Assembly: GCA_018350325.1 (NCBI GenBank)
Contig: JAEVLN010000044.1
Span: 88,668-152,667 of the forward strand
Length of the DNA stretch: 64,000 nt
Source: Globodera rostochiensis
Lineage: Eukaryota > Nematoda > Chromadorea > Rhabditida > Heteroderidae
Direction of reading: 5' to 3'
Shown here: positions 1 to 11,500 of the stretch, piece after piece
Numbering within the stretch: the first letter of the stretch is position 1
Layout of the letters: each line of letters starts with the position of its first letter
Made by a program: the position numbers and the translations under genes
Notes under the pieces: generated by a model
Database searches by the model: none
Told to the model about the DNA's origin: nothing
Seen by the model: the letters and a program-made list of their open reading frames with translations, nothing else

Positions 1-3000
1 CCCCCCCCCCCCCATCGGCCGCCCACGTCCACCTTGGCAATTTGTGCGTTTTGTCCGAGTCGCCTTTGCTCAGCCCCCCGCTGCTCTCTGAACATTGCCA
101 ATTCCGCGTCCACTCGCGTCAGTTCCTCCTCGAGTTGGGCCCTCTTCGCTTCCATTTCCTCAAAAGTTGCCTATCCCTCCCCACATTCATCGCGTCCCAA
201 TTGTTTACTCGGCTTTTCGTCCCCAATTCCTCCCTAAGTGTCTCCGAATTGGCCATTCTTCCAATGGAGTCAATTTCCGTTTGTTTGGATCGCTTTGAGG
301 CGAGTTCAGTGCGAAGCAAAGTCTCATTCTGGCCAAGGGTTATCAGCTCTTCCTGCAGTCGGACGTGCACTCAATAGAGCAAAGAATGGTTGCAGTCATT
401 CATTCAATTTGCTCTCATCTGCTCACATTCTTGCAGTTCTGCCGCGCTGACCCCGGCACTTCCCAGTGCCAAAACGGACTCGTCCAATCCGCTAACATTG
501 GTCATCACCATTTCCAAATGTCGGCAGTTTAGGGAAATCAGCTGCAATTGACGCACGATCTGTGCCGAAAGTGCTCTAATTTGCGACTCTCGCTGAGACT
601 TGGACAGTTCGAAGCTCTCCTGACAAAAAAATGGCCAAATGAGGACAGAACCAGCAGAGGGGACGGACTAGGAAAGAGTCCATTTGGAGTTCCCGATTCT
701 TCAGCTCCCTGAACTTCTCGCTCTTGTCCCCCGCCAGCAGTTCAAACTCGTTGTGGAACTCCTGAAGCTCCTCCTGCGACTGTGCCAAGCGTTCCTTCAT
801 CTCTTGCAGTCTCAAAACGGCCAAATCAATTGTGCCCTCCCCTCCCCCTGGACCACTGACTGCGTCTGCATGTGAGAAATTTCTTCGTTGTCGCGTTGGA
901 TGCGTTGTGCGAAGTGCTCCCGTTGCACCTCGGGGGTCTCCTCCGAGTTGAGCTCGGCCAGAATGGCCATTCTCCTCTCGCGCAGCTCCTGCAGCTGCTC
1001 CTCCAGCATCACTTAACTCTGGAGTCGTGTCCAACCCCACCCCCCCCCGTCACACTGGCTTGCTTCTTCAGCGGAGAGTTGACCAGTGCCAAGTCCATCT
1101 CCTCTTTTCGCCTGCACAGCTCCTCGAGCTCCGTCTGTCTCTTGGACAGGTCTCCGGCCAAAGTCTCGGCCTCTGCGCTGACCCTCTTGAACTCCTCCTT
1201 CACCTCCCGCTCCTCAAATGCGATGCCAACATTATGCCTCCGATTGCGTATCCATCAAGACCAACCATGTCACTCAGCTTCAACGTGTTCTCCGCTTTCA
1301 TCCGCTCAATGCGTTGTTCCAGCTCGTGCATCGCTTCTTCCCTTACCTTCCTCTCCCGGAATAAGCCTTCCACCGTGGCAACCATTTCTGAATGGCCCAT
1401 TTCATCATTTGGCCAAAGGGTCGAAATTTGCCCCGATTTATTCGATTCGCCTCCACAACTTCATTCTCCAGCATCCGCAGGTCGGAATTGGTGTTTTGGC
1501 GGCTAATTATCTGTCAGCAGAGCTTGTAATTGTTTACGCCAATATCGCTCCAAAAACAAAACCAAGTTGTAGTCCGCCAGTCCGCCCTGTAACTGCTTCA
1601 ATTCGTTGGCTTGTTCTTCTGCTCTACGACCATTAAATAAGTCACAAATGCAATTTTTGTTACATTTTACACCTTTGTTCATATGCAAGCAAATTCTCTC
1701 GTCCCTTCTCCGCCTTTTGCAACTCGAGCCCGAGGGAAACGATCTCAGTCTCCAACGCGTTCAGTTGGTTGTTCAACAGACCAATGAAGTAACTTTTGTC
1801 CGCAACCATTCTGCCCCTCATAGCCGCTAATATGTAACAAATCAATCACTTCCCCCCCCCAATGACTAACTTCCCAACCGGCTGCCCATTCTCGACCCCT
1901 CATAGCCGCTAATATGTAACAAATCAATCACTTCCCCCCCCCCCAATGACTAACTTCCCAACCGGCTGCCCATTCTCGACCCCTCATAGCCGCTAATATG
2001 TAACAAATCAATCACTTCCCCCCCCCAATGACTAACTTCCCAACCGGCTGCCCATTCTCGACCCTCATAGCCGCTAATATGTAACAAATCAATCACTTCC
2101 CCCCCCCCAATGACTAACTTCCCAACCGGCTGCCCATTCTCGACCCCTCATAGCCGCTAATATGTAACAAATCAATCACTTCCCCCCCCCCCCCCCCCAA
2201 TGACTAACTTCCCAACCGGCTGCCCATTCTCGACCCCTCATAGCCGCTAATATGTAACAAATCAATCACTTCCCCCCCCCCCCAATGACTAACTTCCCAA
2301 CCGGCTGCCCATTCTCGACCCTCATAGCCGCTAATATGTAACAAATCAATCACTTCCCCCCCCCAATGACTAACTTCCCAACCGGCTGCCCATTCTCGAC
2401 CCCTCATAGCCGCTAATATGTAACAAATCAATCACTTCCCCCCCCCCCCAATGACTAACTTCCCAACCGGCTGCCCATTCTCGACCCCTCATAGCCGCTA
2501 ATATGTAACAAATCAATCACTTCCCCCCCCCCCCCAATGACTAACTTCCCCAACCGGCTGCCCATTCTCGACCCCTCATAGCCGCTAATATGTAACAAAT
2601 CAATCACTTCCCCCCCCCCCAATGACTAACTTCCCAACCGGCTGCCCATTCTCGACCCCTCATAGCCGCTAATATGTAACAAATCAATCACTTCCCCCCC
2701 CCCCCCAATGACTAACTTCCCAACCGGCTGCCCATTCTCGACCCCTCATAGCCGCTAATATGTAACAAATCAATCACTTCCCCCCCCCCCCCAATGACTA
2801 ACTTCCCAACCGGCTGCCCATTCTCGACCCCTCATAGCCGCTAATATGTAACAAATCAATCACTTCCCCCCCCCCCAATGACTAACTTCCCAACCGGCTG
2901 CCCATTCTCGACCCCTCATAGCCGCTAATATGTAACAAATCAATCACTTCCCCCCCCCCCAATGACTAACTTCCCAACCGGCTGCCCATTCTCGACCCCT

Positions 3001-5671
3001 CATAGCCGCTAATATGTAACAAATCAATCACTTCTCCCCCCCCCCCCCAATGACTAACTTCCCAACCGGCTGCCCATTCTCGACCCCTCATAGCCGCTAA
3101 TATGTAACAAATCAATCACTTCTCCCCCCCCCCCCAATGACTAACTTCCCAACCGGCTGCCCATTCTCGACCCCTCATAGCCGCTAATATGTAACAAATC
3201 AATCACTTCTCCCCCCCCCCCCCCCCAATGACTAACTTCCCAACCGGCTGCCCATTCTCGACCCCTCATAGCCGCTAATATGTAACAAATCAATCACTTC
3301 CCCCCCCCCAATGACTAACTTCCCAACCGGCTGCCCATTCTCGACCCCTCATAGCCGCTAATATGTAACAAATCAATCACTTCCCCCCCCCCCAATGACT
3401 AACTTCCCAACCGGCTGCCCATTCTCGACCCCTCATAGCCGCTAATATGTAACAAATCAATCACTTCCCCCCCCCCCCCCAATGACTAACTTCCCAACCG
3501 GCTGCCCATTCTCGACCCCTCATAGCCGCTAATATGTAACAAATCAATCACTTCCCCCCCCCAATGACTAACTTCCCAACCGGCTGCCCATTCTCGACCC
3601 CTCATAGCCGCTAATATGTAACAAATCAATCACTTCCCCCCCCCCCCAATGACTAACTTCCCAACCGGCTGCCCATTCTCGACCCCTCATAGCCGCTAAT
3701 ATGTAACAAATCAATCACTTCCCCCCCCCAATGACTAACTTCCCAACCGGCTGCCCATTCTCGACCCCTCATAGCCGCTAATATGTAACAAATCAATCAC
3801 TTCCCCCCCCCAATGACTAACTTTCCAACCGGCTGCCCATTCTCGACCCCTCATAGCCGCTAATATGTAACAAATCAATCACTTCCCCCCCCAATGACTA
3901 ACTTTCCAACCGGCTGCCCATTCTCGACCCCTCATAGCCGCTAATATGTAACAAATCAATCACTTCCCCCCCCCCCCAATGACTAACTTCCCAACCGGCT
4001 GCCCATTCTCGACCCCTCATAGCCGCTAATATGTAACAAATCAATCACTTCCCCCCCCCCCAATGACTAACTTCCCAACCGGCTGCCCATTCTCGACCCC
4101 TCATAGCCGCTAATATGTAACAAATCAATCACTTCCCCCCCCCCAATGACTAACTTCCCAACCGGCTGCCCATTCTCGACCCCTCATAGCCGCTAATATG
4201 TAACAAATCAATCACTTCCCCCCCCCAATGACTAACTTCCCAACCGGCTGCCCATTCTCGACCCCTCATAGCCGCTAATATGTAACAAATCAATCACTTC
4301 CCCCCCCCCAATGACTAACTTCCCAACCGGCTGCCCATTCTCGACCCCTCATAGCCGCTAATATGTAACAAATCAATCACTTCCCCCCCCCCAATGACTA
4401 ACTTCCCAACCGGCTGCCCATTCTCGACCCCTCATAGCCGCTAATATGTAACAAATCAATCACTTCTCCCCCCCCCCAATGACTAACTTCCCAACCGGCT
4501 GCCCATTCTCGACCCCTCATAGCCGCTAATATGTAACAAATCAATCACTTCTCCCCCCCCCCCAATGACTAACTTCCCAACCGGCTGCCCATTCTCGACC
4601 CCTCATAGCCGCTAATATGTAACAAATCAATCACTTCTCCCCCCCCCCCCCCAATGACTAACTTCCCAACCGGCTGCCCATTCTCGACCCCTCATAGCCG
4701 CTAATATGTAACAAATCAATCACTTCTCCCCCCCCCCCCCCCAATGACTAACTTCCCAACCGGCTGCCCATTCTCGACCCCTCATAGCCGCTAATATGTA
4801 ACAAATCAATCACTTCTCCCCCCCCCAATGACTAACTTCCCAACCGGCTGCCCATTCTCGACCCCTCATAGCCGCTAATATGTAACAAATCAATCACTTC
4901 CCCCCCCCCAATGACTAACTTTCCAACCGGCTGCCCATTCTCGACCCCTCATAGCCGCTAATATGTAACAAATCAATCACTTCCCCCCCCCCAATGACTA
5001 ACTTTCCCAACCGGCTGCCCATTCTCGACCCCTCATAGCCGCTAATATGTAACAAATCAATCACTTCCCCCCCCCCCCCAATGACTAACTTCCCAACCGG
5101 CTGCCCATTCTCGACCCCTCATAGCCGCTAATATGTAACAAATCAATCACTTCTCCCCCCCCCCCCCAATGACTAACTTCCCAACCGGCTGCCCATTCTC
5201 GACCCCTCATAGCCGCTAATATGTAACAAATCAATCACTTCTCCCCCCCCCCCCAATGACTAACTTCCCAACCGGCTGCCCATTCTCGACCCCTCATAGC
5301 CGCTAATATGTAACAAATCAATCACTTCTCCCCCCCCCCCCCCCCCAATGACTAACTTCCCAACCGGCTGCCCATTCTCGAGCCTGGAACTACCGCCTTT
5401 GCCCCACTGATCCCTTGCTGAGTGATCGGTCGTTGCTGCATCGAAGGACCCCCAACAGAAGGCACGGGCACCGACCCTCCAGCAGGAAACATTGCGTTGT
5501 GCCGCGATGCGGCCGAATGGAGCCCACGGCGACTCGAAGAGCGAAGAGAATCCTTACAAATTGGAAATTAGGGGAGGATTTAGTCAAAAAATGCTTTTAC
5601 TGTTGCTGATTTGGGTAGCGGGGCGCCGTTTCCGTCGCTGGCGCCGACCGTTCCTTTGGGATAAATGACAT
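1..5671 (-). CDS. ift-74: Intraflagellar transport protein IFT74 (partial, 3' end beyond window)
   Basis: Coiled-coil subunit of the IFT-B complex that carries cargo along cilia with IFT81. The N-terminal exon (ending at 5357) has a basic, Ser/Gly/Pro-rich segment followed by QRPITQQGISGAK, matching the animal IFT74 motif RPVTQQGLTG. The next exon (from 1826 downwards) reads MVADKSYFIGLLNNQLNALE, then LQGGLADYN, both IFT74 landmarks. Further exons at about 1400-1200, 1200-1020, 1012-812 and 800-690 continue the coiled coil (DNEEISHM, KFRELKNRELQMDSF), and pieces at 620-430 and 370-14 carry it to the window edge. The exon 1 donor (GTTAGT) and exon 2 acceptor (ATATTAG) join in phase 1. A likely start is the ATG at 5671 (MSFIPKERSAPATET), joined over a 68-nt intron; this start is inferred. 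The intron between exons 1 and 2 is filled by the 82-bp array at 1827-5357. Confidence 0.88.
1827..5357 (-). repeat. 82-bp tandem array of intron-plus-exon-edge units in IFT74
   Basis: About 43 nearly identical units. In gene orientation each unit has an exon-like 38-nt part (37 nt in a few). Its first 13 nt are the start of exon 2 (CGGCTATGAGGGG) and its last 25 nt are the end of exon 1, finishing GCCGGTTGGGAA. A 44-nt intron-like part follows, starting GTTAGTCATT, running through a G-tract of about 7-17, and ending TTGTTACATATTAG. Units differ mainly in G-tract length, plus occasional T-for-C changes beside the tract. The final unit runs directly into true exon 2 at 1826, and the first is the true end of exon 1 at 5357. 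Confidence 0.95.
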
Positions 5672-7122
5672 TTTATCAGACATTATTTGACTTTTTAAGC
5701 TAATTTTTCTTAAAGTGCACTAAATTTTACCTGTCGCTGGCCTATGCCCTCCAGCGCCGATCATTTCGCCGCCGGCGAGTCCCATGCGACTCTTTGGGCG
5801 GTTGGCTGAGATTGGCGTTTGCTGCGGCAGTAGGGGACGCCCGGTGCTCGAGAGCGGTCGTTCAGAATCTGCAACATTTGTTCTGAAGTCGGCTCCGAAA
5901 GACTGGAAGGAAAATCCCCCGCGGGGATTCGCTCTTTTTGTTCATTGTTTTACTTCCCATAAGTCCGTCGTCCTCACATACTTCGTCCGGCCGTTTTTGG
6001 CCTTCGCACACTCGCAGTTCCGGGACGTTGTGGCTGTTGGCGAGTGGAGGGACGGGCGGAGGGGGGCCGCGTGTCCATAGGCCAATCGGTTGAGTGAAGG
6101 GAGCAATTACTGATTCCCGAAGATTCTAATTACCCTCGGGGGATTAAACGGGATGAATGAAATGGAAAAGAAAAGAGAGAGTGGAGGGGGGGGGGGGGTG
6201 CCGGGCCGACAATCAAAACCATTGGCATGGCAACAAAACATCAAATCAAAAATATAAATTTCAAGAAATCTTTTCGACTAAAAATTAAAATAAATTTATT
6301 GCAAACCAAAAGAATTATGTGCATACAGTCGAATAACAGGAATTAAACCTCAGAACTCATTGCTTTCATTAACCCCCCCCCCCGGGGAAATTTATATACC
6401 TAAATTTAAATAAGTTTTGGTGTTCGGAACCGTGCAATTGGAGGACGAAATATGTTTAATATATTTTTATTTGTATAAACAATTCGTTTTGAAGGCTCAG
6501 TTCGGGTACGGAGTTCGGAATTGGTCTAAAATTCGTATTGTACGGCCCCGAAAATCCTATAAAAGTCCCTTTTGTCAAATTTTAAAACTCAGTGACAAAA
6601 TGATTGGCCGGCCACAATTTTCTCATATTCATTTTGTCGAATCTTTTTGTCCATTCAATCAAATGCAATCTTTTCCCCAAAACTTCTAATTGCCCTTTAA
6701 TCCCCGTCAAAGTGTTAAGTGCCCTTCCTCAATTAATGATGTCGTCCGCGAGCTGATCGTCAACATTTATTTCATCGTTCAAAGATTCATAAATAGGAAA
6801 TTCTTAGCAATGATCGAAAGCAAATAAATTATACAAAATCCAATATTTATTTGAAATAAAGCAAAAAGATTAATTGGGATTGTGAAGAGCGAGAAAGGAG
6901 GGGGGGGGGGGGGGGGACCCGCAGGTTTTAATGACCGATCGGGAGTGATCGGAATGATGGAAAGCAAAAAAGGGATTCGGAGAAAGAACAAATGGGATCA
7001 GCGAAAAGTAATTTAATGCCCAAAGGTATGTAATAAAGAACGAACATCAATTAGCATTAATTACACTTACAAATACATAAACTGATTCTATTGCAGAAAG
7101 TGAAAGCTCATTGGGTGCTTTG
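5672..7122. other. Intergenic region upstream of IFT74, no supported gene
   Basis: No reading frame here could be tied to a family. A 98-codon forward frame at 5784-6080 has no recognisable motif. The stretch holds G-runs near 6185 and 6900 and a C-run near 6372, with AT-rich sequence between. It must contain the IFT74 promoter if the start at 5671 is right, but I see no defined promoter element. Confidence 0.4.
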
Positions 7123-7130
7123 ATTTGAAC

Positions 7131-8475
7131 TAGGGTTCGGACGGGCGCCCGGTTCGGGCGGGCAACGGGCGGGCATTCGGCCGGGCGGGCGCCCGACTTG
7201 GAAATATTCGATCCGGGCTAAAGCCCGGTATTCGCCCGGCAAAGCCCGCCCGGACGAAAAACCAAAAAATATTCGCCCGGCAAAGCCCGCCCGGACAAAA
7301 AATCAAAAAAAGCCCGCCCGGCAAAGCCCGCCCGGCCCCTTTTAGGTAGCCCGGAAAAAAGCCCGCCCGGCCCCAAAAAACCGAATATTTTCCGAATATT
7401 TTTATGTCATTTTTGCATGTTCGTATTTTTAAATTAACTTCCAACAGGATGCCAAACTATTATAAATAAAAGCAATAAATACATCGCACAGTTATAGTAC
7501 TATTATAAATGCAATTTATATTTGTTGATTTTCTTTTAATCATTTCTTAATTATGCCGAGAGGCGCCGTCGAGGAAATTTTAATTTTTGACTCTATTGTT
7601 AAGTTTGAAAATACGGTACTTTTTTAAAGGGTTTTAGGCAGGCGCATATGCAGGGAGTGGATGCCCCCTCCGAAATGTTTTTTGAGAACAAAACCATAGT
7701 AGGGAATCCATTTGCTTTGCAAATTTCGTAATTTTTGGACCAATTTTCTTTACAAATCTCATCAAAAATCAAAAAAATTCCTCGCATTCGTAAAAACTTC
7801 AAAAAAAGGTACCGTATTTTTAAATTTTGGATGAAAATCTCTTTTGAGTAAAAAATTCAAAAATTATTACGATATTTACGATTACGATACGATACGATAC
7901 ACCATCCCTTGTCTATATTAGAGCCCGGTAAAAAAAAATTTCCGGGAACGGGAACGGGAACGGGGTTTTCAAAAAGAACGGGACGGGAATTCCGAACGGG
8001 AATCCCGTCTTTTTCCCGTTCCCGTAGAAATCCCGTTTAATTTTTAAAGGGAATCCCGCGGGAACGGGAAAAATTTTGAAAATAAAAAGACGGGAACGGG
8101 ACCGGGATTCCCGTACTTTTCCCGCGGGAATCCCGTTCCCGCCGGGCTCTAGTCTATATCGTACATGATCAGGAATGATCAATCTCTAACTTTTAAGCTG
8201 TTTCAAAAAAATTTTTAAATATTCGCCCGGTATTCGGATTTTTTCCAAAATCCGGGCTAAAGCCCGGTATTCGCCCGGCAAAGCCCGCCCGGAGGAAAAA
8301 CCAAAAAATATTCGCCCGGCAAAGCCCGCCCGGACAAAAAATCAAAAAAAGCCCGCCCGGCAAAGCCCGCCCGGAGGAAAAACCCAAAAATATTCGCCCG
8401 GAAAAGCCCGCCCGGCCACTTTCGGGTTGCCCGGAAAAAAGCCCGCCCGGCCCCAACCCGATTATCCGAACCCTA
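7131..8475. mobile_element. hAT-like non-autonomous element with another nested inside
   Basis: Perfect 11-bp terminal inverted repeats TAGGGTTCGGA (7131-7141) and TCCGAACCCTA (8465-8475) are flanked by an 8-bp direct repeat ATTTGAAC (7123-7130 and 8476-8483). Eight-bp target duplications and termini of the form TARGG are typical of the hAT superfamily. The interior is low-complexity GC-rich sequence built from the CCCGCCCGGCAAAG motif at both ends (7140-7380 and 8220-8460, arranged as an inverted pair around an AT-rich core). It has no transposase-like frame. It ends 71 bp downstream of the ABL stop codon. Confidence 0.85.
7919..8151. mobile_element. Small hAT-like MITE nested in the larger element
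   Basis: Perfect 10-bp terminal inverted repeats TAGAGCCCGG and CCGGGCTCTA, flanked by the 8-bp direct repeat GTCTATAT (7911-7918 and 8152-8159). The 233-bp interior is almost entirely variations on GGGAACGGG and its complement, so the whole element can fold back on itself. No coding capacity. Confidence 0.88.
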
Positions 8476-8546
8476 ATTTGAACTTAAAAGAACGAAGGCA
8501 AAGTGAAAATGGACGAAATGTCCGTCCGATTGATTGACTAATTGCA

Positions 8547-11500
8547 TTATTTGACGACCAATTGCATTATTTGACGGACCAATCGTTCGGTGTCCGCCAG
8601 AATTTGTTGGTCTTTGCTGAGATTGCCCGCGTTGGTTTTGCCGACCGCTGGCACGCACGTCCGAAGTTGGCGAATAAAGCCTTCAACTCGGCACAAAAGT
8701 TCCCTTAAATAAGTGAAGGCACTGCCCACGGGGTGAGACAATGCCAAAACATACGTAAACTTGAACTTGGAGTAGGGCGTGATGTTCTCCGCGTAAATTT
8801 TGCACGTGTCGTGAAACTGCTGAAGCAAATCCCCGATTCGGATAAGTTCGACGTGCCTTTGATTCTGTTGCGCGTCGCTTAGCCCGATTCCTTGAGAACT
8901 TTTGGAAGCGATCGCTTTGGACAGAAGAAAAACGCCGACGGATTGGGCGGAAGAAATGGGAGAGGAGGAGGAGGGCCTCCGACTGTGCAGTTCCTGGATG
9001 CTGGCTAAACGGGAGGAGGGACGGTGTTCTAATTTTGGGACTTGGACGGACTAACCATCAAGTTGGGCATAGAGCTCCTGCAAGTACTCCTTGCTGACTG
9101 GTGGTTGTGAATTCAGTCCCTCCTCTTGTTGGACGGCCATCGGAGACTCGTGGTGATGTCCCAACGTAGAGGAAGCCGGGGCCATGGGTTCTACTAACAG
9201 AGAACGACGCTTACCGGGGGGATGGACGTGTTGCAAATCTGCAGCATGAAGAGTCAAGCAGATGAACTCGAATTGATTCCTTTTCACGCACCCTTCAGCA
9301 GCTTCACGTCGTCCCGGTCAAAGTTTGCGAATTCCCCCAGTGAATGGATTCGATCGTCGTCGGTCTCTCTGTCGACGCCTTCCGGACTGGCTTGGCGTGG
9401 TTTCTGACAAAAGTCCCCGTCCCCCGTGGCGCAATTGTCTAATGATAGCTTCTTCTGCTCATATGCCGCCCCAACGGTGACAGCGACTCCCCTCGGGCGA
9501 ACGCAAATTTGTTTCTGTAGAAGTAATTAACTAATTTCCGCTGTGCCAATGCCCACCCGTTGCGTCCTGCCCCTCTGGAGGGTGGCAAAGGACGGCATTC
9601 GGACGGTAGCCCTTCCAGGGCTTCTTTCTTCCGTCCGGCGCGTCGTCTCTGTGCCGGCCTCCCGTGTCACGTCTCCGCATTTACTGTCCATTCTCCTCAC
9701 ATCCTCCACCGATGCTGACATAACGTCCGACTTCTCCGCGCCGTTCGGCTGTTCCCCGCCCTTAGGATAGGCACACTCGTCCCCCTCGGCGACCGCCTGC
9801 ATCGAGAAGGGTCTGCGGACGCGTGGAGGGAGTCGCAAACTGTTAAATATCAACGGCTTACCGGTGATGTTGCAGTGGTGCCACTTTTTGCGTCACGAGA
9901 TGCCGAATCTTCGCCTCGCCAATCTTCGGCATTGTCGGCGCGTCTCCTTTTCTGAAATCGCTTAATGATCATCAATCAAGCAGCATCTTGCCAAGATGAT
10001 CAACAACAGCCAAACCTGTCTTTGTCTTCTCCCTTCCGTTGAACATGACGTAATTGTCTTATTTTTGCGCGCAATTCGTTTTCCTCCTCATCTTCTTCCT
10101 TTCCATCGGCCTCTTCGCTGCTTTCTTTTGAAGCAAAAGTGTTGGGAATAGTTCTAATAATTGCCGTTTTCGTGGGTAGAGAAGAGTCCGGCGGGGAATC
10201 TGAAGTGGCCGGGACGGAATATTTGGGATGTGCCAATGCTCTCCGCTCACTTGAACTGCTTGAACTGGACGCGCTCCTCCCCATGCCTAACATCTTCGCC
10301 TTCCCCTCGATGGACCGCCTCGGCTTTGGCTCCGGTCTCTTCAGTCGGTCGCTATTTTCTTGTTCCTGTTTACTTTCCCCTCGGGGGCCCATCGCACTGC
10401 TTTCCGAGACGGTCTTCTTCAGTCGCAGCTTCAAATGTTGCAACGGCAACATCCCCAATTGATCTTGCCGACAATCACTCGTCCGACCATTCCTAAGGCT
10501 AATTACTTCAACCTCACGCCAAGCTAATGGGCCTTTTACCTATTCTTCCCCTCCCACTGCTCCTCCTCTTCGTCCTCGTCCTCCTCCGACGCGCCGTCCT
10601 CCCCCTCCGCTTCCCTTTGCCCCTCGCCTCGTGCCGAGGCCGGAAAGTCCAAGTCGGCGGACCCGCCCCTCTTTATGGACTCCAAAAACGCCTCAACTTT
10701 GGCTCCTTTGCCCATCGTCCCCACCATTTGCATTTTGCCAAATTCATCTCCCGTCCATTCTTCCTCTGTAAGAAAAGACTTTTAGTTCACTTTTTGGTCA
10801 TTTAACCTCGCGAAGATTGCTGCCTTTTGCTTTGCAACGGCACTTTTGGAGCACAAAACGTTTTTTGTTGTCGGAAATGAAAGGCACCGCCCGGGGGTAT
10901 TTGAATTTGAGGCGTTTTGCGTGTGCCAAAAGGCGAACATCTTTCAGAAGGACTTCTGCTGCCCATGGCCCCCGGGCTGTTCTCCCGGCACATTTGGACT
11001 CCGCCGACCATTTGTGCGGGCTCCGCCGGGCGAAATGTGGAAGCAAACTGCTGCTGTTGCTGCGGGTTCCTGGGCTGACTCCGATTGGGCCGTGGGGGTG
11101 GCGGGGGTGGGGGCGGTTCCGGGGACGGGGGACGGCCGCGGGGATGGCTGGCGCGAGGCTCGCCCAGCGAAACCGCCCGCTCTCTGAGAACATTTTCCTG
11201 GGCCGCGTGCGATATGCGGGCACTGTTCAGTAAAGGAAGTGCGCCAACGCCATCCAGATCGGCAGTCCTTCAACGAATGGGTGCCCGATCACTTCAGCTC
11301 AATCAGCCCTATCAGAAGACCGGCGGGTTATGAAATGGCTGCTTCTAATCGGGTTATGAAATAGGCTTCTTCTAATCGAGTTATGAAATAGGTTTCTTCT
11401 AATCGGGTAAATAGGCTTCTTCTAATCGGGTTATGAAATAGGCTTCTTCTAATCGAGTTATGAAATAGGTTTCTTCTAATCGGGTTATGAGAATAGGCTT

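Noticed and set aside
1827..5357. CRISPR-like array (regular repeats)
   Set aside because: No unique spacers; units are contiguous copies differing mainly in C-run length, in a eukaryotic intron.
7130..8456. Reverse Gly/Arg/Phe-rich frames
   Set aside because: They are translations of the CCCGCCCGGCAAAG motif within a mobile element.
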